This document shows positions 25,289 to 33,630 of a stretch of 64,000 nt of DNA, one piece after another (the first letter of the stretch is position 1; each line of letters begins with the position of its first letter). This DNA is from Microbacterium memoriense (GTDB taxonomy: Bacteria > Actinomycetota > Actinomycetes > Actinomycetales > Microbacteriaceae). The DNA is taken from contig NZ_JAODOR010000002.1 of the NCBI RefSeq assembly GCF_025398275.1, positions 79,534 to 143,533 of the forward strand, read 5' to 3'. Both the position numbers and the translations under genes were made by a program. A model generated the notes under the pieces. It was not told the origin of the DNA, made no database searches, and saw only the letters and a program-made list of their open reading frames with translations.

Positions 25289-26014
25289 CTATTTGGACTT
25301 GCTGCGAATCTGTAGGCCACCGGCGGGTCGTGGTTCCAACACGAACAATCCGATCACTTTCACAAGGTCGGAGAGCTTGGCGTAGCCCCAGTTGCGCGAA
25401 TCGAAGTCGGGCTGCTGCTTGCGCATGAGCGAGCCGACGTTGGAGAGGTTGGCCCAACCCTCTTCGCCGGACGCCGTTGTAATGCATGAACGGAGACCCG
25501 CCACGAGCTTGGTGTCCTGCCGAAGCTCCGACGCCGACTTCCGTGCGGGCGCCGCGGCGGCGGGCTCATCTTTGGGCACCTCGAGCACATCAAGATAAGT
25601 GAAGGTGTCGCACGCGTTTCTAAACGCCGCCGGAGTCTTCCGTTCACCGAACCCGTGCACAGTGACGCCCTCCTCACGGATGCGCGTCGCAAGGCGCGTG
25701 AAGTCGCTGTCCGACGAAACGATGCAGAATCCGCTGAAGCGACGCGTATACAGCAGATCCATCGCATCGATGATCAGAGCGCTGTCGGTCGCGTTCTTGC
25801 CTACGGTGTTCGCGAATTGCTGCACTGGTTGGATGACGTGCTCGTTCGCCGTCTGCTTCCATGTGCTGAGCTGCGTGTTCGTCCAATCTCCGTATATGCG
25901 CTTGACAGACGCCGTGCCGAATCGGGCAACCTCCGTGAGGACTGCACCAATCTTGGATGCCGAGACGTTGTCGGCGTCGATCAGTACCGCGAGGAGATCA
26001 GCGGATTGTCCCAT
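25289..26014 (-). CDS. NYN-domain nuclease with C-terminal OST-HTH/LOTUS domain
   Basis: A 241-aa protein. Residues 1-150 form a NYN (LabA-like PIN) domain: LAVLIDADNVS, TDSALIIDAMDLLY and IVSSDSDFTRLA carry the acidic metal-binding residues of an RNase fold. Residues ~165-235 (LVAGLRSCITTASGEEGWAN, then SLMRKQQPDFDSRNWGYAKL) match the OST-HTH/LOTUS domain that binds RNA or G-quadruplexes. The pairing is known across bacteria, usually with unknown target. Its position beside AIPR and NERD proteins suggests a defence or RNA-decay role; this is inference. Confidence 0.85.
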   Translation of the reverse strand: MGQSADLLAVLIDADNVSASKIGAVLTEVARFGTASVKRIYGDWTNTQLSTWKQTANEHVIQPVQQFANTVGKNATDSALIIDAMDLLYTRRFSGFCIVSSDSDFTRLATRIREEGVTVHGFGERKTPAAFRNACDTFTYLDVLEVPKDEPAAAAPARKSASELRQDTKLVAGLRSCITTASGEEGWANLSNVGSLMRKQQPDFDSRNWGYAKLSDLVKVIGLFVLEPRPAGGLQIRSKSK

Positions 26015-26033
26015 TGCTCAAGCATGGCAGGGC

Positions 26034-26075
26034 GAAGCCCCGAGCCTCGAGCTCGAAGCGCCGAGCCTCGATCTC
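26034..26075. repeat. 21-bp imperfect tandem repeat, two copies
   Basis: Unit 1 at 26034-26054 and unit 2 at 26055-26075 agree at 19 of 21 positions and are built on CCGAGCCTCGA. They sit in the short gap between the NYN gene and the catabolic cluster, where the accessory region appears to end. Confidence 0.6.
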
Positions 26076-26112
26076 AAGGATGCACCGCGGCTTCCGGGCT
26101 CCCCCGGTTCCT

Positions 26113-27777
26113 TCATCTCGAGGGGACGCCGTTGTACCGATTGCTGAGGAGCAGCCAGTCTGCGACCACCTCTGGAGAGATCGCCACGTCGGCAACGAAG
26201 ACGCCCTGCGCTCCACCGCTGAGCCATTCTTCGATGCTGTTTAGTTGTGCGAGCGTGCGGATCTTCGCGCCGGATCCGCCCATGGCTCGCGCAACTGCGG
26301 CGAAGTCGACTTCGCTGAAGCGCATCGAGCTCGTGTCGAGTCCGCGGGCGCCGTACTGATGCACTTCCATTCCGAAGGCAGCATCGTTCATGACGATCAC
26401 CAGCGCTGAGGGCACCTCCCGGACCAGTGTGTCCAGTTCACTCAACTCCATGAGGAAGCCACCGTCTCCAGTTACGAGCACCGGCAGTCGATCGGTGCGC
26501 GCTGCCGCAACGCCGATAAGTGAACCTGCCCCGAGTCCGATGCAGTGAAGCCCGAGGCCAGGAAGGAGCATGGCCTCTGGATCCGGAGCGCTCAGGTGAC
26601 GAGGCGCCCACCCCATGAAGTGTCCATTGTCTTGGGTGATTGTCCGCTCCGCGGGGAGGATGTCCTCGAGCTGTTCCATCACCGCGCGCGGGTCAAGTCG
26701 ACCGTCGGGCGCGAGTTCCTCGAAGGCCTCGGGATCCCGTTGAGGCAGGATCGCGCCAGCTCTCCATCCAGCCTGGTTCCCGGCGGCGAGACTGTTCAGC
26801 ACGGAGACAGCGAACGCTCGCGCATCCGCCCGATGAAAGGCGTTGACACGTGGGTGCGTCGCACCGGAGAGGGTGTCGACTTGAATGACGTGTGCACCAT
26901 CGTCGATCAGCGAGTTGTAGCGCATCTGCCAGAGATTCATGCTCGCGCCGACGACGAGGACGACGTCTGCCTGTTTGATCAGGTCCGCGGCTTCCGGCGT
27001 CGAGAAGCCACCGGCGATCCCGAGATCCCACGGTGAGTCGACAACCCCGTGTGCCATGAGCGAGCTGACGGACAGTGCCCCTACCCGGTCGCCGATTTCT
27101 CGCAGTGCTTCTCCTGCCTGAGCGATCACGGCGCCGCGGCCCGCGAGGATCAGCGGCCGATGCGCTCTCAGCAAGATCCCCGCAACCTCCGCGGCATCCT
27201 CGCGCGACACCGGTTCAGCGACCGCGAGTTCATGGGTGCGCAGCACGTCGTCGGAAGAGAGAGTGGGGACTGAACCGTTCGGAGCTGCGGGTGCGTCAAC
27301 GAGGTCGTACGGAAGCGCAACGATGACCGGAACGCGGTCGCGTCGGGCGATCTCGTAGGCGAGCTCAGTCTGCGCGGCGGCGTCGTGGGTGCCGACGACG
27401 AGCGTCCGCACGTACACGGCGGCCGCAGCTGCGAGCTGGTCGATGTCAATCGCGCGAGGGCCGCTCGTCGGCGCGGTGCCCACGATGACCACCGCCGGGA
27501 CGCGGGTCAGCCGAGCTTCCGCCAGCGAGGTCAGCAGGTTGGTGAAACCTGCACCGTACGTGGCGGAGGCTGCCGCGACACCGCCGCCGGCGAGCGCAAA
27601 GCTATGCGCTGCAGCAACGGTCGCGGTCTCGTGTCGGACGTCGACCACACGATGCCCGCGAGAGGTCAGGCTTGCGACGAAGTGCGCGTTGCCGTTGCCC
27701 ATCAGGCTGAAGACGACCGGGCTGTGGCGGGCGACAACGTCAGCGACGACATCCGCGACGGTCTTGGGGCGTTCCAT
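26113..27777 (-). CDS. Thiamine-diphosphate-dependent 2-oxoacid enzyme (acetolactate synthase/decarboxylase fold)
   Basis: A 554-aa TPP enzyme of the acetolactate synthase, benzoylformate decarboxylase and oxoacid decarboxylase superfamily. The activating Glu is in VRHETATVAAAHSFA. The TPP/Mg motif begins GDGGFLMELSELD and ends VIVMND (Asp where many have Asn). FAD-type central domain features are weak, favouring a decarboxylase-like enzyme over a true acetolactate synthase. The preceding gene makes a 2-oxoacid, so this enzyme probably decarboxylates it to an aldehyde. ATG 27777 has AGGAG 7 bases upstream; ATG 27843, which overlaps the previous stop (ATGA), is the alternative. Confidence 0.82.
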   Translation of the reverse strand: MERPKTVADVVADVVARHSPVVFSLMGNGNAHFVASLTSRGHRVVDVRHETATVAAAHSFALAGGGVAAASATYGAGFTNLLTSLAEARLTRVPAVVIVGTAPTSGPRAIDIDQLAAAAAVYVRTLVVGTHDAAAQTELAYEIARRDRVPVIVALPYDLVDAPAAPNGSVPTLSSDDVLRTHELAVAEPVSREDAAEVAGILLRAHRPLILAGRGAVIAQAGEALREIGDRVGALSVSSLMAHGVVDSPWDLGIAGGFSTPEAADLIKQADVVLVVGASMNLWQMRYNSLIDDGAHVIQVDTLSGATHPRVNAFHRADARAFAVSVLNSLAAGNQAGWRAGAILPQRDPEAFEELAPDGRLDPRAVMEQLEDILPAERTITQDNGHFMGWAPRHLSAPDPEAMLLPGLGLHCIGLGAGSLIGVAAARTDRLPVLVTGDGGFLMELSELDTLVREVPSALVIVMNDAAFGMEVHQYGARGLDTSSMRFSEVDFAAVARAMGGSGAKIRTLAQLNSIEEWLSGGAQGVFVADVAISPEVVADWLLLSNRYNGVPSR

Positions 27778-27839
27778 CGAGGTGCTCCTAGGGCTGGCAG
27801 CGAGGGATCGTGGCTGCCCTGCGAGGGTGGTTCCGGAAG

Positions 27840-29060
27840 TCATGTGTTCTCGCTCCCGCGTTGGGCGATGAGGCGCGGTCCGCGATCTCGGAGCGCGGCG
27901 ATGGACGGTGCACCCACGAGCGCCATCGTGCGAGCCAGTTCGGCGTGGAGGATCGCCAGCACGCGTGCGACGCCGTCACCTCCCCCGGCAGCAAGTCCCC
28001 AGATGTAAGGACGGCCGATGAAGGCGGCATCCGCGCCGAGCGCGAGTGCGAACGCGACGTCTCCGCCGTTCCGAACGCCGGAATCGACGACCACAAGGGC
28101 ATCTCGACCCAGTGCCGCGCGGACGGGTCCGGTGAGTTCGATAGGCGCGATCACCCTATCGAGCTGGCGACCGCCGTGGTTGGAGAGGTGAACGCCGTCG
28201 ACACCGAGTTCCTGTGCGCGCACGGCGTCGTGGGGCCCGATTGGTCCTTTCAAGAGCAAAGTCCGCGGCCAGAGTTTCCGGATCCGGGCGATCTCATCCC
28301 AGTCGAGTGCGGCGTCGAACCCGGCGGTGATGTCGGCGATCGAGCCGCCCGGTAGAGTTCCCGATCGGACACTCTTCTTCACCTGTACGAAGTCAAATGA
28401 CTCGTTCGCCAGCATGCTCGACCAGTAGCGCGGCTTGACGGCGATTCCTCCGAGGGTGGCAAGCGTCATTCGCGGCGGAATGATGAGTCCGTTGCGGCGA
28501 TCCCGTACGCGATTACCCGCGACCGCCGTGTCGACCGCGACTTCGAGGACCGGTGAGCCGGCCGCGTCCGCCCGACGGATCAGGTCGTTCGTGACGTCGC
28601 GGTCGCGCATCGTGTACAGCTGTGACCAGGGCGCCGTGCTCGCGGCTGCCACGTCCTCGATCGTTGTGGTCGCCACCGTCGACAGCACGTACGGAACTCC
28701 GGCTGCGGCGGCAGCTTCCGCGACCCCGATTTCTCCGGCGGGGTGGATCATCCGTGTGTACCCGGTGGGCGCCAGTCCGATCGGCATCGCCCACTTGTCC
28801 CCCGCGAGCGTCTTCGACGTGTCGACGACGTCAGCAGGGACGAGCGAGTCGGGCTGCCAGCGAAGCCGGTTGAATGCCGCCCGATTCGCCTCCAGGGTGG
28901 TCTCGGTGTCGGCACCTCCGTCGACATAGTCGGAGATGCCGCGCGGCAGCGCTCGCAATGCCGCGCGATGGACGTCACCGATCGTGTGGAGATGTGAGTA
29001 CGCCCCCGTCGCCCGTCCTCTCGTCAGTCCGATGAATTGGAATGCCTCACTCAGCTTCAT
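27840..29060 (-). CDS. FMN-dependent 2-hydroxyacid dehydrogenase (LldD/mandelate dehydrogenase family)
   Basis: A 406-aa enzyme that oxidises a 2-hydroxyacid to the 2-oxoacid. The signature LSNHGGRQLD holds the catalytic His and substrate-binding Arg. SDYVDGGADTETT and GLAPTGYTRM near the start, and VVDSGVRNGGDVAFALALGA near the end, bind FMN. L-lactate, mandelate and glycolate enzymes share these motifs, so the substrate is open. It follows the HisD-like gene by 4 bp and precedes the TPP enzyme, giving the order hydroxyacid to oxoacid to aldehyde. Confidence 0.9.
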   Translation of the reverse strand: MKLSEAFQFIGLTRGRATGAYSHLHTIGDVHRAALRALPRGISDYVDGGADTETTLEANRAAFNRLRWQPDSLVPADVVDTSKTLAGDKWAMPIGLAPTGYTRMIHPAGEIGVAEAAAAAGVPYVLSTVATTTIEDVAAASTAPWSQLYTMRDRDVTNDLIRRADAAGSPVLEVAVDTAVAGNRVRDRRNGLIIPPRMTLATLGGIAVKPRYWSSMLANESFDFVQVKKSVRSGTLPGGSIADITAGFDAALDWDEIARIRKLWPRTLLLKGPIGPHDAVRAQELGVDGVHLSNHGGRQLDRVIAPIELTGPVRAALGRDALVVVDSGVRNGGDVAFALALGADAAFIGRPYIWGLAAGGGDGVARVLAILHAELARTMALVGAPSIAALRDRGPRLIAQRGSENT

Positions 29061-29064
29061 CGGT

Positions 29065-30408
29065 TCACACCCGGATGGCGACGGAGGCACCGTGTGCGGG
29101 GAATCCCTCGTGCTCAGCGAAGGCGAGGACGGTGGGCGCGAGGGCGCGCAGTCCGTCCGGCGTGGCTCGTGCGACTGCGCGCTTCTTGCGGAAGGTGTGT
29201 GCGGTGATGCCGCTCGACACTTTCGCATACCCACTCGTCGGCAGAGCCGCGGGACATCCGAGGACGAAGTTCGCCATGGAAACCGTGGTGTATTGACCGA
29301 CAAGGATCTCGGCGGCATCGGTGAGGAGGTCGAGTGTGCTCTCCTCGTCCCGGACGACAAGCTGCATGTGCTCGGGGGCGTAGACGTTGGCGACCTCTGC
29401 GCCTTCTTCGATGGAGTCAACGAGGACCGCGCCGCCATTGCGCATCGCCAGCCGGGCGTATTCGTCTCGCGGTGCCGGCAGCTCGGCAATCTGCACAGCA
29501 AGCTCGATCTGCACGGCTGCGAGCAGTTCTTCGGACGGCGTGACGAGGACGCTCGACGAGTCCGGCCCGTGTTCCGCTTCGTTGAGCAGGTCCGCTGCGA
29601 GCAACCGCGGGTCAGCGGAATCGTCCGCCAGGATCAGGCTCTCGCTGGGCCCGAGAAGCATGTTGCTGACCACTCCGAACCGCTGCACCTCGATTTGGGC
29701 GACGGCCACGGGCGGACTACCCGGACCGACCACCTTCCGCACGGCGGGGACACTCTGGGTGCCGAAGGCGAGCGCGCCGATTCCGGCCGGGCCGTTGGCT
29801 CGGAACACGTCGGTGATCCCGAGTTCGCGCGCGACCACGAGCACCGCGGGGTCGACCTTGCCGCCTGTTCCCGGGACCGGTGGGGTAACGACGGCAATAC
29901 GCTGAACACCAGCGACCACGGCCGGCGTTCCCAGTTGGACGAGCACAGACGGGAATGAGCCCTTGCCTGCGGGTACGAACAGGCCGACGCTCTCGATGGG
30001 GCTCGTGCGCTCACCGACCATGACTCCGGGCGCGGTTTCAAAGCTCCAGTCCGCGTCCTCGGCGATGAGCTGCTCGTTGTAGCGACGGACGAAGGCGATG
30101 GATTCGCGGATCGCGGCCAGCATTTCCGGGTTGATCGAGTCCGCTGCGGCGTCGAACTCTTCGTCGGAGACGCGGATGTCAGAGCGGTCCACTTCGACTT
30201 TGTCGAATTTGGCGAGGGCGCGGATGAGGGCGTCGTCCCCGTTGTCTCGTACGTCCTCCAGGATCTCGAGGACGGATTCCCTCAGTTCGGGGTCGAAAAC
30301 GCGACCGATACCCCGCGTTGTGAGATCGTCGCGCTCAGCGTCGGACATGTCTGCCCAACGGCCGCGTTCGCGAATGGATTGTGAGGTCATGATGGTGCTC
30401 GCTCTCAT
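29065..30408 (-). CDS. HisD-like NAD-dependent dehydrogenase (HpsN-type rather than histidinol dehydrogenase)
   Basis: A 447-aa member of the histidinol dehydrogenase family. Zinc and catalytic residues are recognisable: ADLLNEAEHGPDSSSVLVT (zinc His), YAPEHMQLVV (catalytic Glu-His) and AHGASVAIR (C-terminal His). The usual HisD segment N-H-V-L-P-T reads CPAALPT here, and no other his gene is present. HpsN, which oxidises a sulfonated propanediol alcohol to the acid in two steps, belongs to this branch. A four-electron oxidation of a primary alcohol to a carboxylate would feed the next gene, a 2-hydroxyacid dehydrogenase. ATG 30390 is an alternative start. Confidence 0.8.
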   Translation of the reverse strand: MRASTIMTSQSIRERGRWADMSDAERDDLTTRGIGRVFDPELRESVLEILEDVRDNGDDALIRALAKFDKVEVDRSDIRVSDEEFDAAADSINPEMLAAIRESIAFVRRYNEQLIAEDADWSFETAPGVMVGERTSPIESVGLFVPAGKGSFPSVLVQLGTPAVVAGVQRIAVVTPPVPGTGGKVDPAVLVVARELGITDVFRANGPAGIGALAFGTQSVPAVRKVVGPGSPPVAVAQIEVQRFGVVSNMLLGPSESLILADDSADPRLLAADLLNEAEHGPDSSSVLVTPSEELLAAVQIELAVQIAELPAPRDEYARLAMRNGGAVLVDSIEEGAEVANVYAPEHMQLVVRDEESTLDLLTDAAEILVGQYTTVSMANFVLGCPAALPTSGYAKVSSGITAHTFRKKRAVARATPDGLRALAPTVLAFAEHEGFPAHGASVAIRV

Positions 30409-30411
30409 GTG

Positions 30412-31134
30412 TCAGATGTTGCGTCCGCCGTCGATTGTTATCGCGGCGCCGGTGAGGAAGGGGGCTTGCGGTCCGAGGAGGAACTCGAGGAGCGCTCCGA
30501 TCTCATCGAGCTGCCCGAAGCGTCCTGCGGGGATGTGCTGCAGTAGCACTCTCGATGTGATCGGATCGCTGAGCCAGTCGCTCGTCATCCTCGATGGGAA
30601 GTACCCGGGGCAGACGGATGTCACCGAGATCCCGTCGGCGCTCCACTCGAGAGCAAGTGTCTTCGCCAGCGCGAGGGCCGCCGCCTTGCTGGCGTTGTAG
30701 TCGGCGAATCCTGCCTCGGGGCGGATCGCATTCACGGACGCATTGATCACCAGCGTGCCGGGCCGGGTGAGATGACGGTAAGCAGCCTGCGCCACCACGA
30801 GCGGACCCACCGCGTTGACTTCCATGACCTGTCGGTAGCGCTCGGGGTCAAGGTCTTGAGCGGCTTTGCCTTCGCCGTCGATGCCAGCGTTGGCGAACAC
30901 CCCGTCGAGACCACCGAAGATGGCGGCAGCGGTATCGAAAGCCGTCGCTACGCTCCTCGGGTCCGTGACGTCGGCGACGGCGCCCAGCTCGGAAACTCCC
31001 GCCTCAAGAGCGTCGCCGACGGTCGCCGCGCTGGTTCCGGTGATGAGTACCCGGTGTCCACGCTCCGAAAGGTACGCAGCAACAGCCCGACCGATGCCGC
31101 TCGTACCACCGGTGATGAGGTAGCGCCGAGTCAT
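30412..31134 (-). CDS. Short-chain dehydrogenase/reductase
   Basis: A 240-aa classical SDR: cofactor loop TGGTSGIG, NAG in FANAGIDGEG, catalytic Ser in VINASVNAI, YNASK active site, and the C-terminal GAAITIDGGRNI. Probably oxidises a secondary alcohol or reduces a ketone with NAD(P). Its start overlaps the stop of the zinc alcohol dehydrogenase gene by 4 bases, and it ends 3 bp before the HisD-like gene, so it belongs to the same operon. Confidence 0.9.
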   Translation of the reverse strand: MTRRYLITGGTSGIGRAVAAYLSERGHRVLITGTSAATVGDALEAGVSELGAVADVTDPRSVATAFDTAAAIFGGLDGVFANAGIDGEGKAAQDLDPERYRQVMEVNAVGPLVVAQAAYRHLTRPGTLVINASVNAIRPEAGFADYNASKAAALALAKTLALEWSADGISVTSVCPGYFPSRMTSDWLSDPITSRVLLQHIPAGRFGQLDEIGALLEFLLGPQAPFLTGAAITIDGGRNI

Positions 31135-32111
31135 GCGAGGGTCACCACGATCTTGCCGAGCGTAGGAGTGGGCTCAGCGAGGCGCTTCGCCAGCTCGTCG
31201 AGGACGATCCTGTCACTGACGACGTCGGCGAAGGCGGACGGCGACGCTGCCAAGACGGCGAGCGCAGTCGGGATACCGTCATCGTCGAAGCCGATGGAAG
31301 GCGCAATGGTGACGCACTTCTCGACGAGCTCCTGAGCGGAGACATCGATCGCGTGGTCACCCAGCGCCACCACGACGACCGTTCCGCCTCGGCGGACGGC
31401 GGTGAAGGCGGTGGCCACCGACCCCGGATATCCGGCCGCGTCGATAACTGCATCGACGCGTTCCCTGCCTGTGGAAGCCGAGATCGCCCCGCGCGCCGCG
31501 GCGGCGGCCAGCCGGCCGGGGTCGGATTCGGCGACGATGACGTCGATGCCGCGGCTTCGGAGCACGAGGTGGCTGAGCGCTCCGATCGGTCCGTACCCGA
31601 GGATCAACACCCGCGCGGCATCGCGAGGCAGCCGGAGGAGCGCACTCAGGACGACCGCCAACGGCTCGGCGAGGACTGCGACCTCCATCGGGAGGATGGC
31701 CGCATCGAACGGATAGACGCCGGCCGCTGGCACAACCACCTCTTCGGCGAAGCCCCCCGGTCGAGACTCCCCGAGCCACGTCAATCGAGCACACAGCTGT
31801 GGAGCGACGGCACAGTCAGCGCAGGCGCGGCAGGGTATGCGGGAGTCGATGGCCACAGCCGTGCCCACCGCGAGGTCCGGACTGCGGCTCTCGGTGATCG
31901 TTCCCACCACCTCATGGCCCAGCGTGGCAGGCCAGTACTCGATCCACGCGCCCGTCTGCACAGCGTGAATGTCGGACCCGCACACACCTGCCGCGGCGAC
32001 TCCCACCCGCACCTCGTTCTCCCCGATGTCGGGTGCCGAGATCTCACCGACATCCGTCATGAGGTCTCGATGCACGCGAAGAGCGCGGACGGTGTGTGTC
32101 ATGGCGTCCAT
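31131..32111 (-). CDS. Zinc-dependent alcohol dehydrogenase (MDR family)
   Basis: A 326-aa medium-chain dehydrogenase. Catalytic zinc ligands lie in CGSDIH and GHEVVG; the structural zinc Cys cluster is CRACADCAVAPQLC. The cofactor fold is LILGYGPIGALSHLVL. It resembles sorbitol/threonine dehydrogenases that oxidise polyol-type alcohols. First gene of the five-gene minus-strand operon, transcribed from the promoter region with the paired 18-bp operators at 32157-32208. ATG 32102 is an alternative start. Confidence 0.88.
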   Translation of the reverse strand: MDAMTHTVRALRVHRDLMTDVGEISAPDIGENEVRVGVAAAGVCGSDIHAVQTGAWIEYWPATLGHEVVGTITESRSPDLAVGTAVAIDSRIPCRACADCAVAPQLCARLTWLGESRPGGFAEEVVVPAAGVYPFDAAILPMEVAVLAEPLAVVLSALLRLPRDAARVLILGYGPIGALSHLVLRSRGIDVIVAESDPGRLAAAAARGAISASTGRERVDAVIDAAGYPGSVATAFTAVRRGGTVVVVALGDHAIDVSAQELVEKCVTIAPSIGFDDDGIPTALAVLAASPSAFADVVSDRIVLDELAKRLAEPTPTLGKIVVTLA

Positions 32112-32156
32112 GTAAGCACCACATGTCTGTTGCGTTGGCCCGTCGTCGGGATCGCG

Positions 32157-32174
32157 CGTCTGATATTTCAGACG
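32157..32174. promoter_or_regulatory. Operator copy A, perfect inverted repeat
   Basis: CGTCTGATATTTCAGACG: 7-bp arms CGTCTGA/TCAGACG around TATT. It lies between the divergent alcohol dehydrogenase operon and the phosphotransferase gene. Related sequences occur at 32191-32208, 38766-38779 and 41442-41455. Confidence 0.7.
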
Positions 32175-32190
32175 ATGGCTTCGCGCGCGG

Positions 32191-32208
32191 AATCCGAAAT
32201 ATCAGACG
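32191..32208. promoter_or_regulatory. Operator copy B
   Basis: On the minus strand CGTCTGATATTTCGGATT, matching copy A over its first 13 bases and at 15 of 18 overall. Its centre is 34 bp from that of copy A, in inverted orientation. The pair would let a dimeric or tetrameric regulator control both divergent units. Confidence 0.65.
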
Positions 32209-32262
32209 AAGGGAAGCGCCTCGTCCTCGAGTGCCGATAGCCGCGCCATTAGCGTGAATCGC

Positions 32263-33603
32263 ATGGATCAGACAGCATCGACCGCCAGTCAGCGACCGCT
32301 CGCGCGGGAGGCTCGCGATCTCTATCACTCAGGTCACGAGTCGCAAGCACAGGCGGCGCTCGTCCTCCTCATCGGCGAGGTCACGGGTGTCGGAGCGTCG
32401 CGGGTGACGATCAATCGGGACGTGTACAGCCTGAATTCACTCAACGGGACCACGGAGCTCAACGATGGCCGCCGATTCTTCTTCAAGTTCCACGCCGAAG
32501 AAGGTGAGGACGAGACGATCCAGGAGTACTACAACGCCGAGCTCCTCGACGAGGCAGGCTACCCCGTCGACGTCCCGGTGTTCGCGTGCGGCGAGCCCGG
32601 TAGGCAGATTCTGATCTACCACCTCAGAAGCGACGACAGGCTGTCCGACGTGTGTCGTTCCGCGGAGGCAGACGGATTTTTCCCCGACTCCATCACGCGG
32701 ACGGAGGTGTTGTCCGCTCAACGCGAGCTCGACGTCCTCAGCGCGACACGCATGATCGCAACGCTGCACGAAGCGAGTATCACGGAGCTCGCCGGCGAAC
32801 CGGTTCATCGGTTGTTCCGTGATCGCCTCCTGGACGTCGACGGCATCCGCGAGCCCGGCGAAGGAGGGCGTGTGGCGCGCTTCTATGCCGCGAAGGAGCA
32901 CGCGCTCGGAGATGTCGTACTTTCGTGGGAGGCGATTCGGGATGCCACATGGGTCATCAACGGCGTCGAATACGAGGAGACGATCGGCGCCATCCTCGCC
33001 GACGCCGCAGACGCGCTGTCGCCTGGCCACCTCGGGCCGGCCGCGGTCGTGGCTCACGGCGATGCACACAATGCCAACGTGTGGTTCGAACGGGAGGCTT
33101 CGGGCGAAGCCAGACTCGTGCAGTTCGACCCTGCACTCGCCGGGAAGCACATGCCCGCTCTCCTCGCGGAAGTGAAGGCAACGTTCCACAACATCTTCGC
33201 GCACCCCTTCTGGCTGTACGAGCCTGCGGTCGCCTCAGATCGGTACACCGCGACCGTGAGCTTTCGGAATGGCGTCCTCGAGGTCGACCACGACTTTCAG
33301 CTGAGCGATATGCGGGCCGACTTCCTCACTTCCAAGGTCGCCCATGTCTGGCGACCGCTCCTGTCTGAGATGGCCGCACGTGACATCCTCCCGGTGGACT
33401 GGGAACGGATTATGCGAAGGGCGTTGTTCTGTTGCCCGACGCTCGTGCATGAGTTGCGTGCGGGTGGACCCACGGGTCATACACCCACCTCGGCCGCGAT
33501 CGGGTGGTCTATGGCTGTGGCCGCCGGCACCGCTTCCGTCGCCGGGGAAGACGTATTCTCGCGGTTCTTCACGGAGATCACCCCGACGACGGTGCGCCAC
33601 TGA
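32263..33603 (+). CDS. Aminoglycoside-phosphotransferase-fold kinase
   Basis: A 446-aa protein of the APH/choline-kinase/homoserine-kinase-like superfamily. FFFKFHAEE carries the ATP-binding Lys. VVAHGDAHNANVW is the catalytic HGDxHxxN loop. LVQFDPALAG is the metal-binding Asp. The family phosphorylates small hydroxylated metabolites as well as antibiotics. Here it stands alone on the plus strand of the catabolic cluster, divergent from the dehydrogenase operon and under the same operators, so a hydroxylated pathway substrate is more likely than an antibiotic. It could also serve as detoxification. ATG 32263 is chosen. Confidence 0.8.
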   Translation: MDQTASTASQRPLAREARDLYHSGHESQAQAALVLLIGEVTGVGASRVTINRDVYSLNSLNGTTELNDGRRFFFKFHAEEGEDETIQEYYNAELLDEAGYPVDVPVFACGEPGRQILIYHLRSDDRLSDVCRSAEADGFFPDSITRTEVLSAQRELDVLSATRMIATLHEASITELAGEPVHRLFRDRLLDVDGIREPGEGGRVARFYAAKEHALGDVVLSWEAIRDATWVINGVEYEETIGAILADAADALSPGHLGPAAVVAHGDAHNANVWFEREASGEARLVQFDPALAGKHMPALLAEVKATFHNIFAHPFWLYEPAVASDRYTATVSFRNGVLEVDHDFQLSDMRADFLTSKVAHVWRPLLSEMAARDILPVDWERIMRRALFCCPTLVHELRAGGPTGHTPTSAAIGWSMAVAAGTASVAGEDVFSRFFTEITPTTVRH

Positions 33604-33630
33604 CCCGCGAACACGCCGAGCCGGACGAAC

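Noticed and set aside
29065..30408. Histidinol dehydrogenase of histidine biosynthesis
   Set aside because: No other his genes, the N-H-V-L-P-T segment is altered, and it lies inside a catabolic operon.
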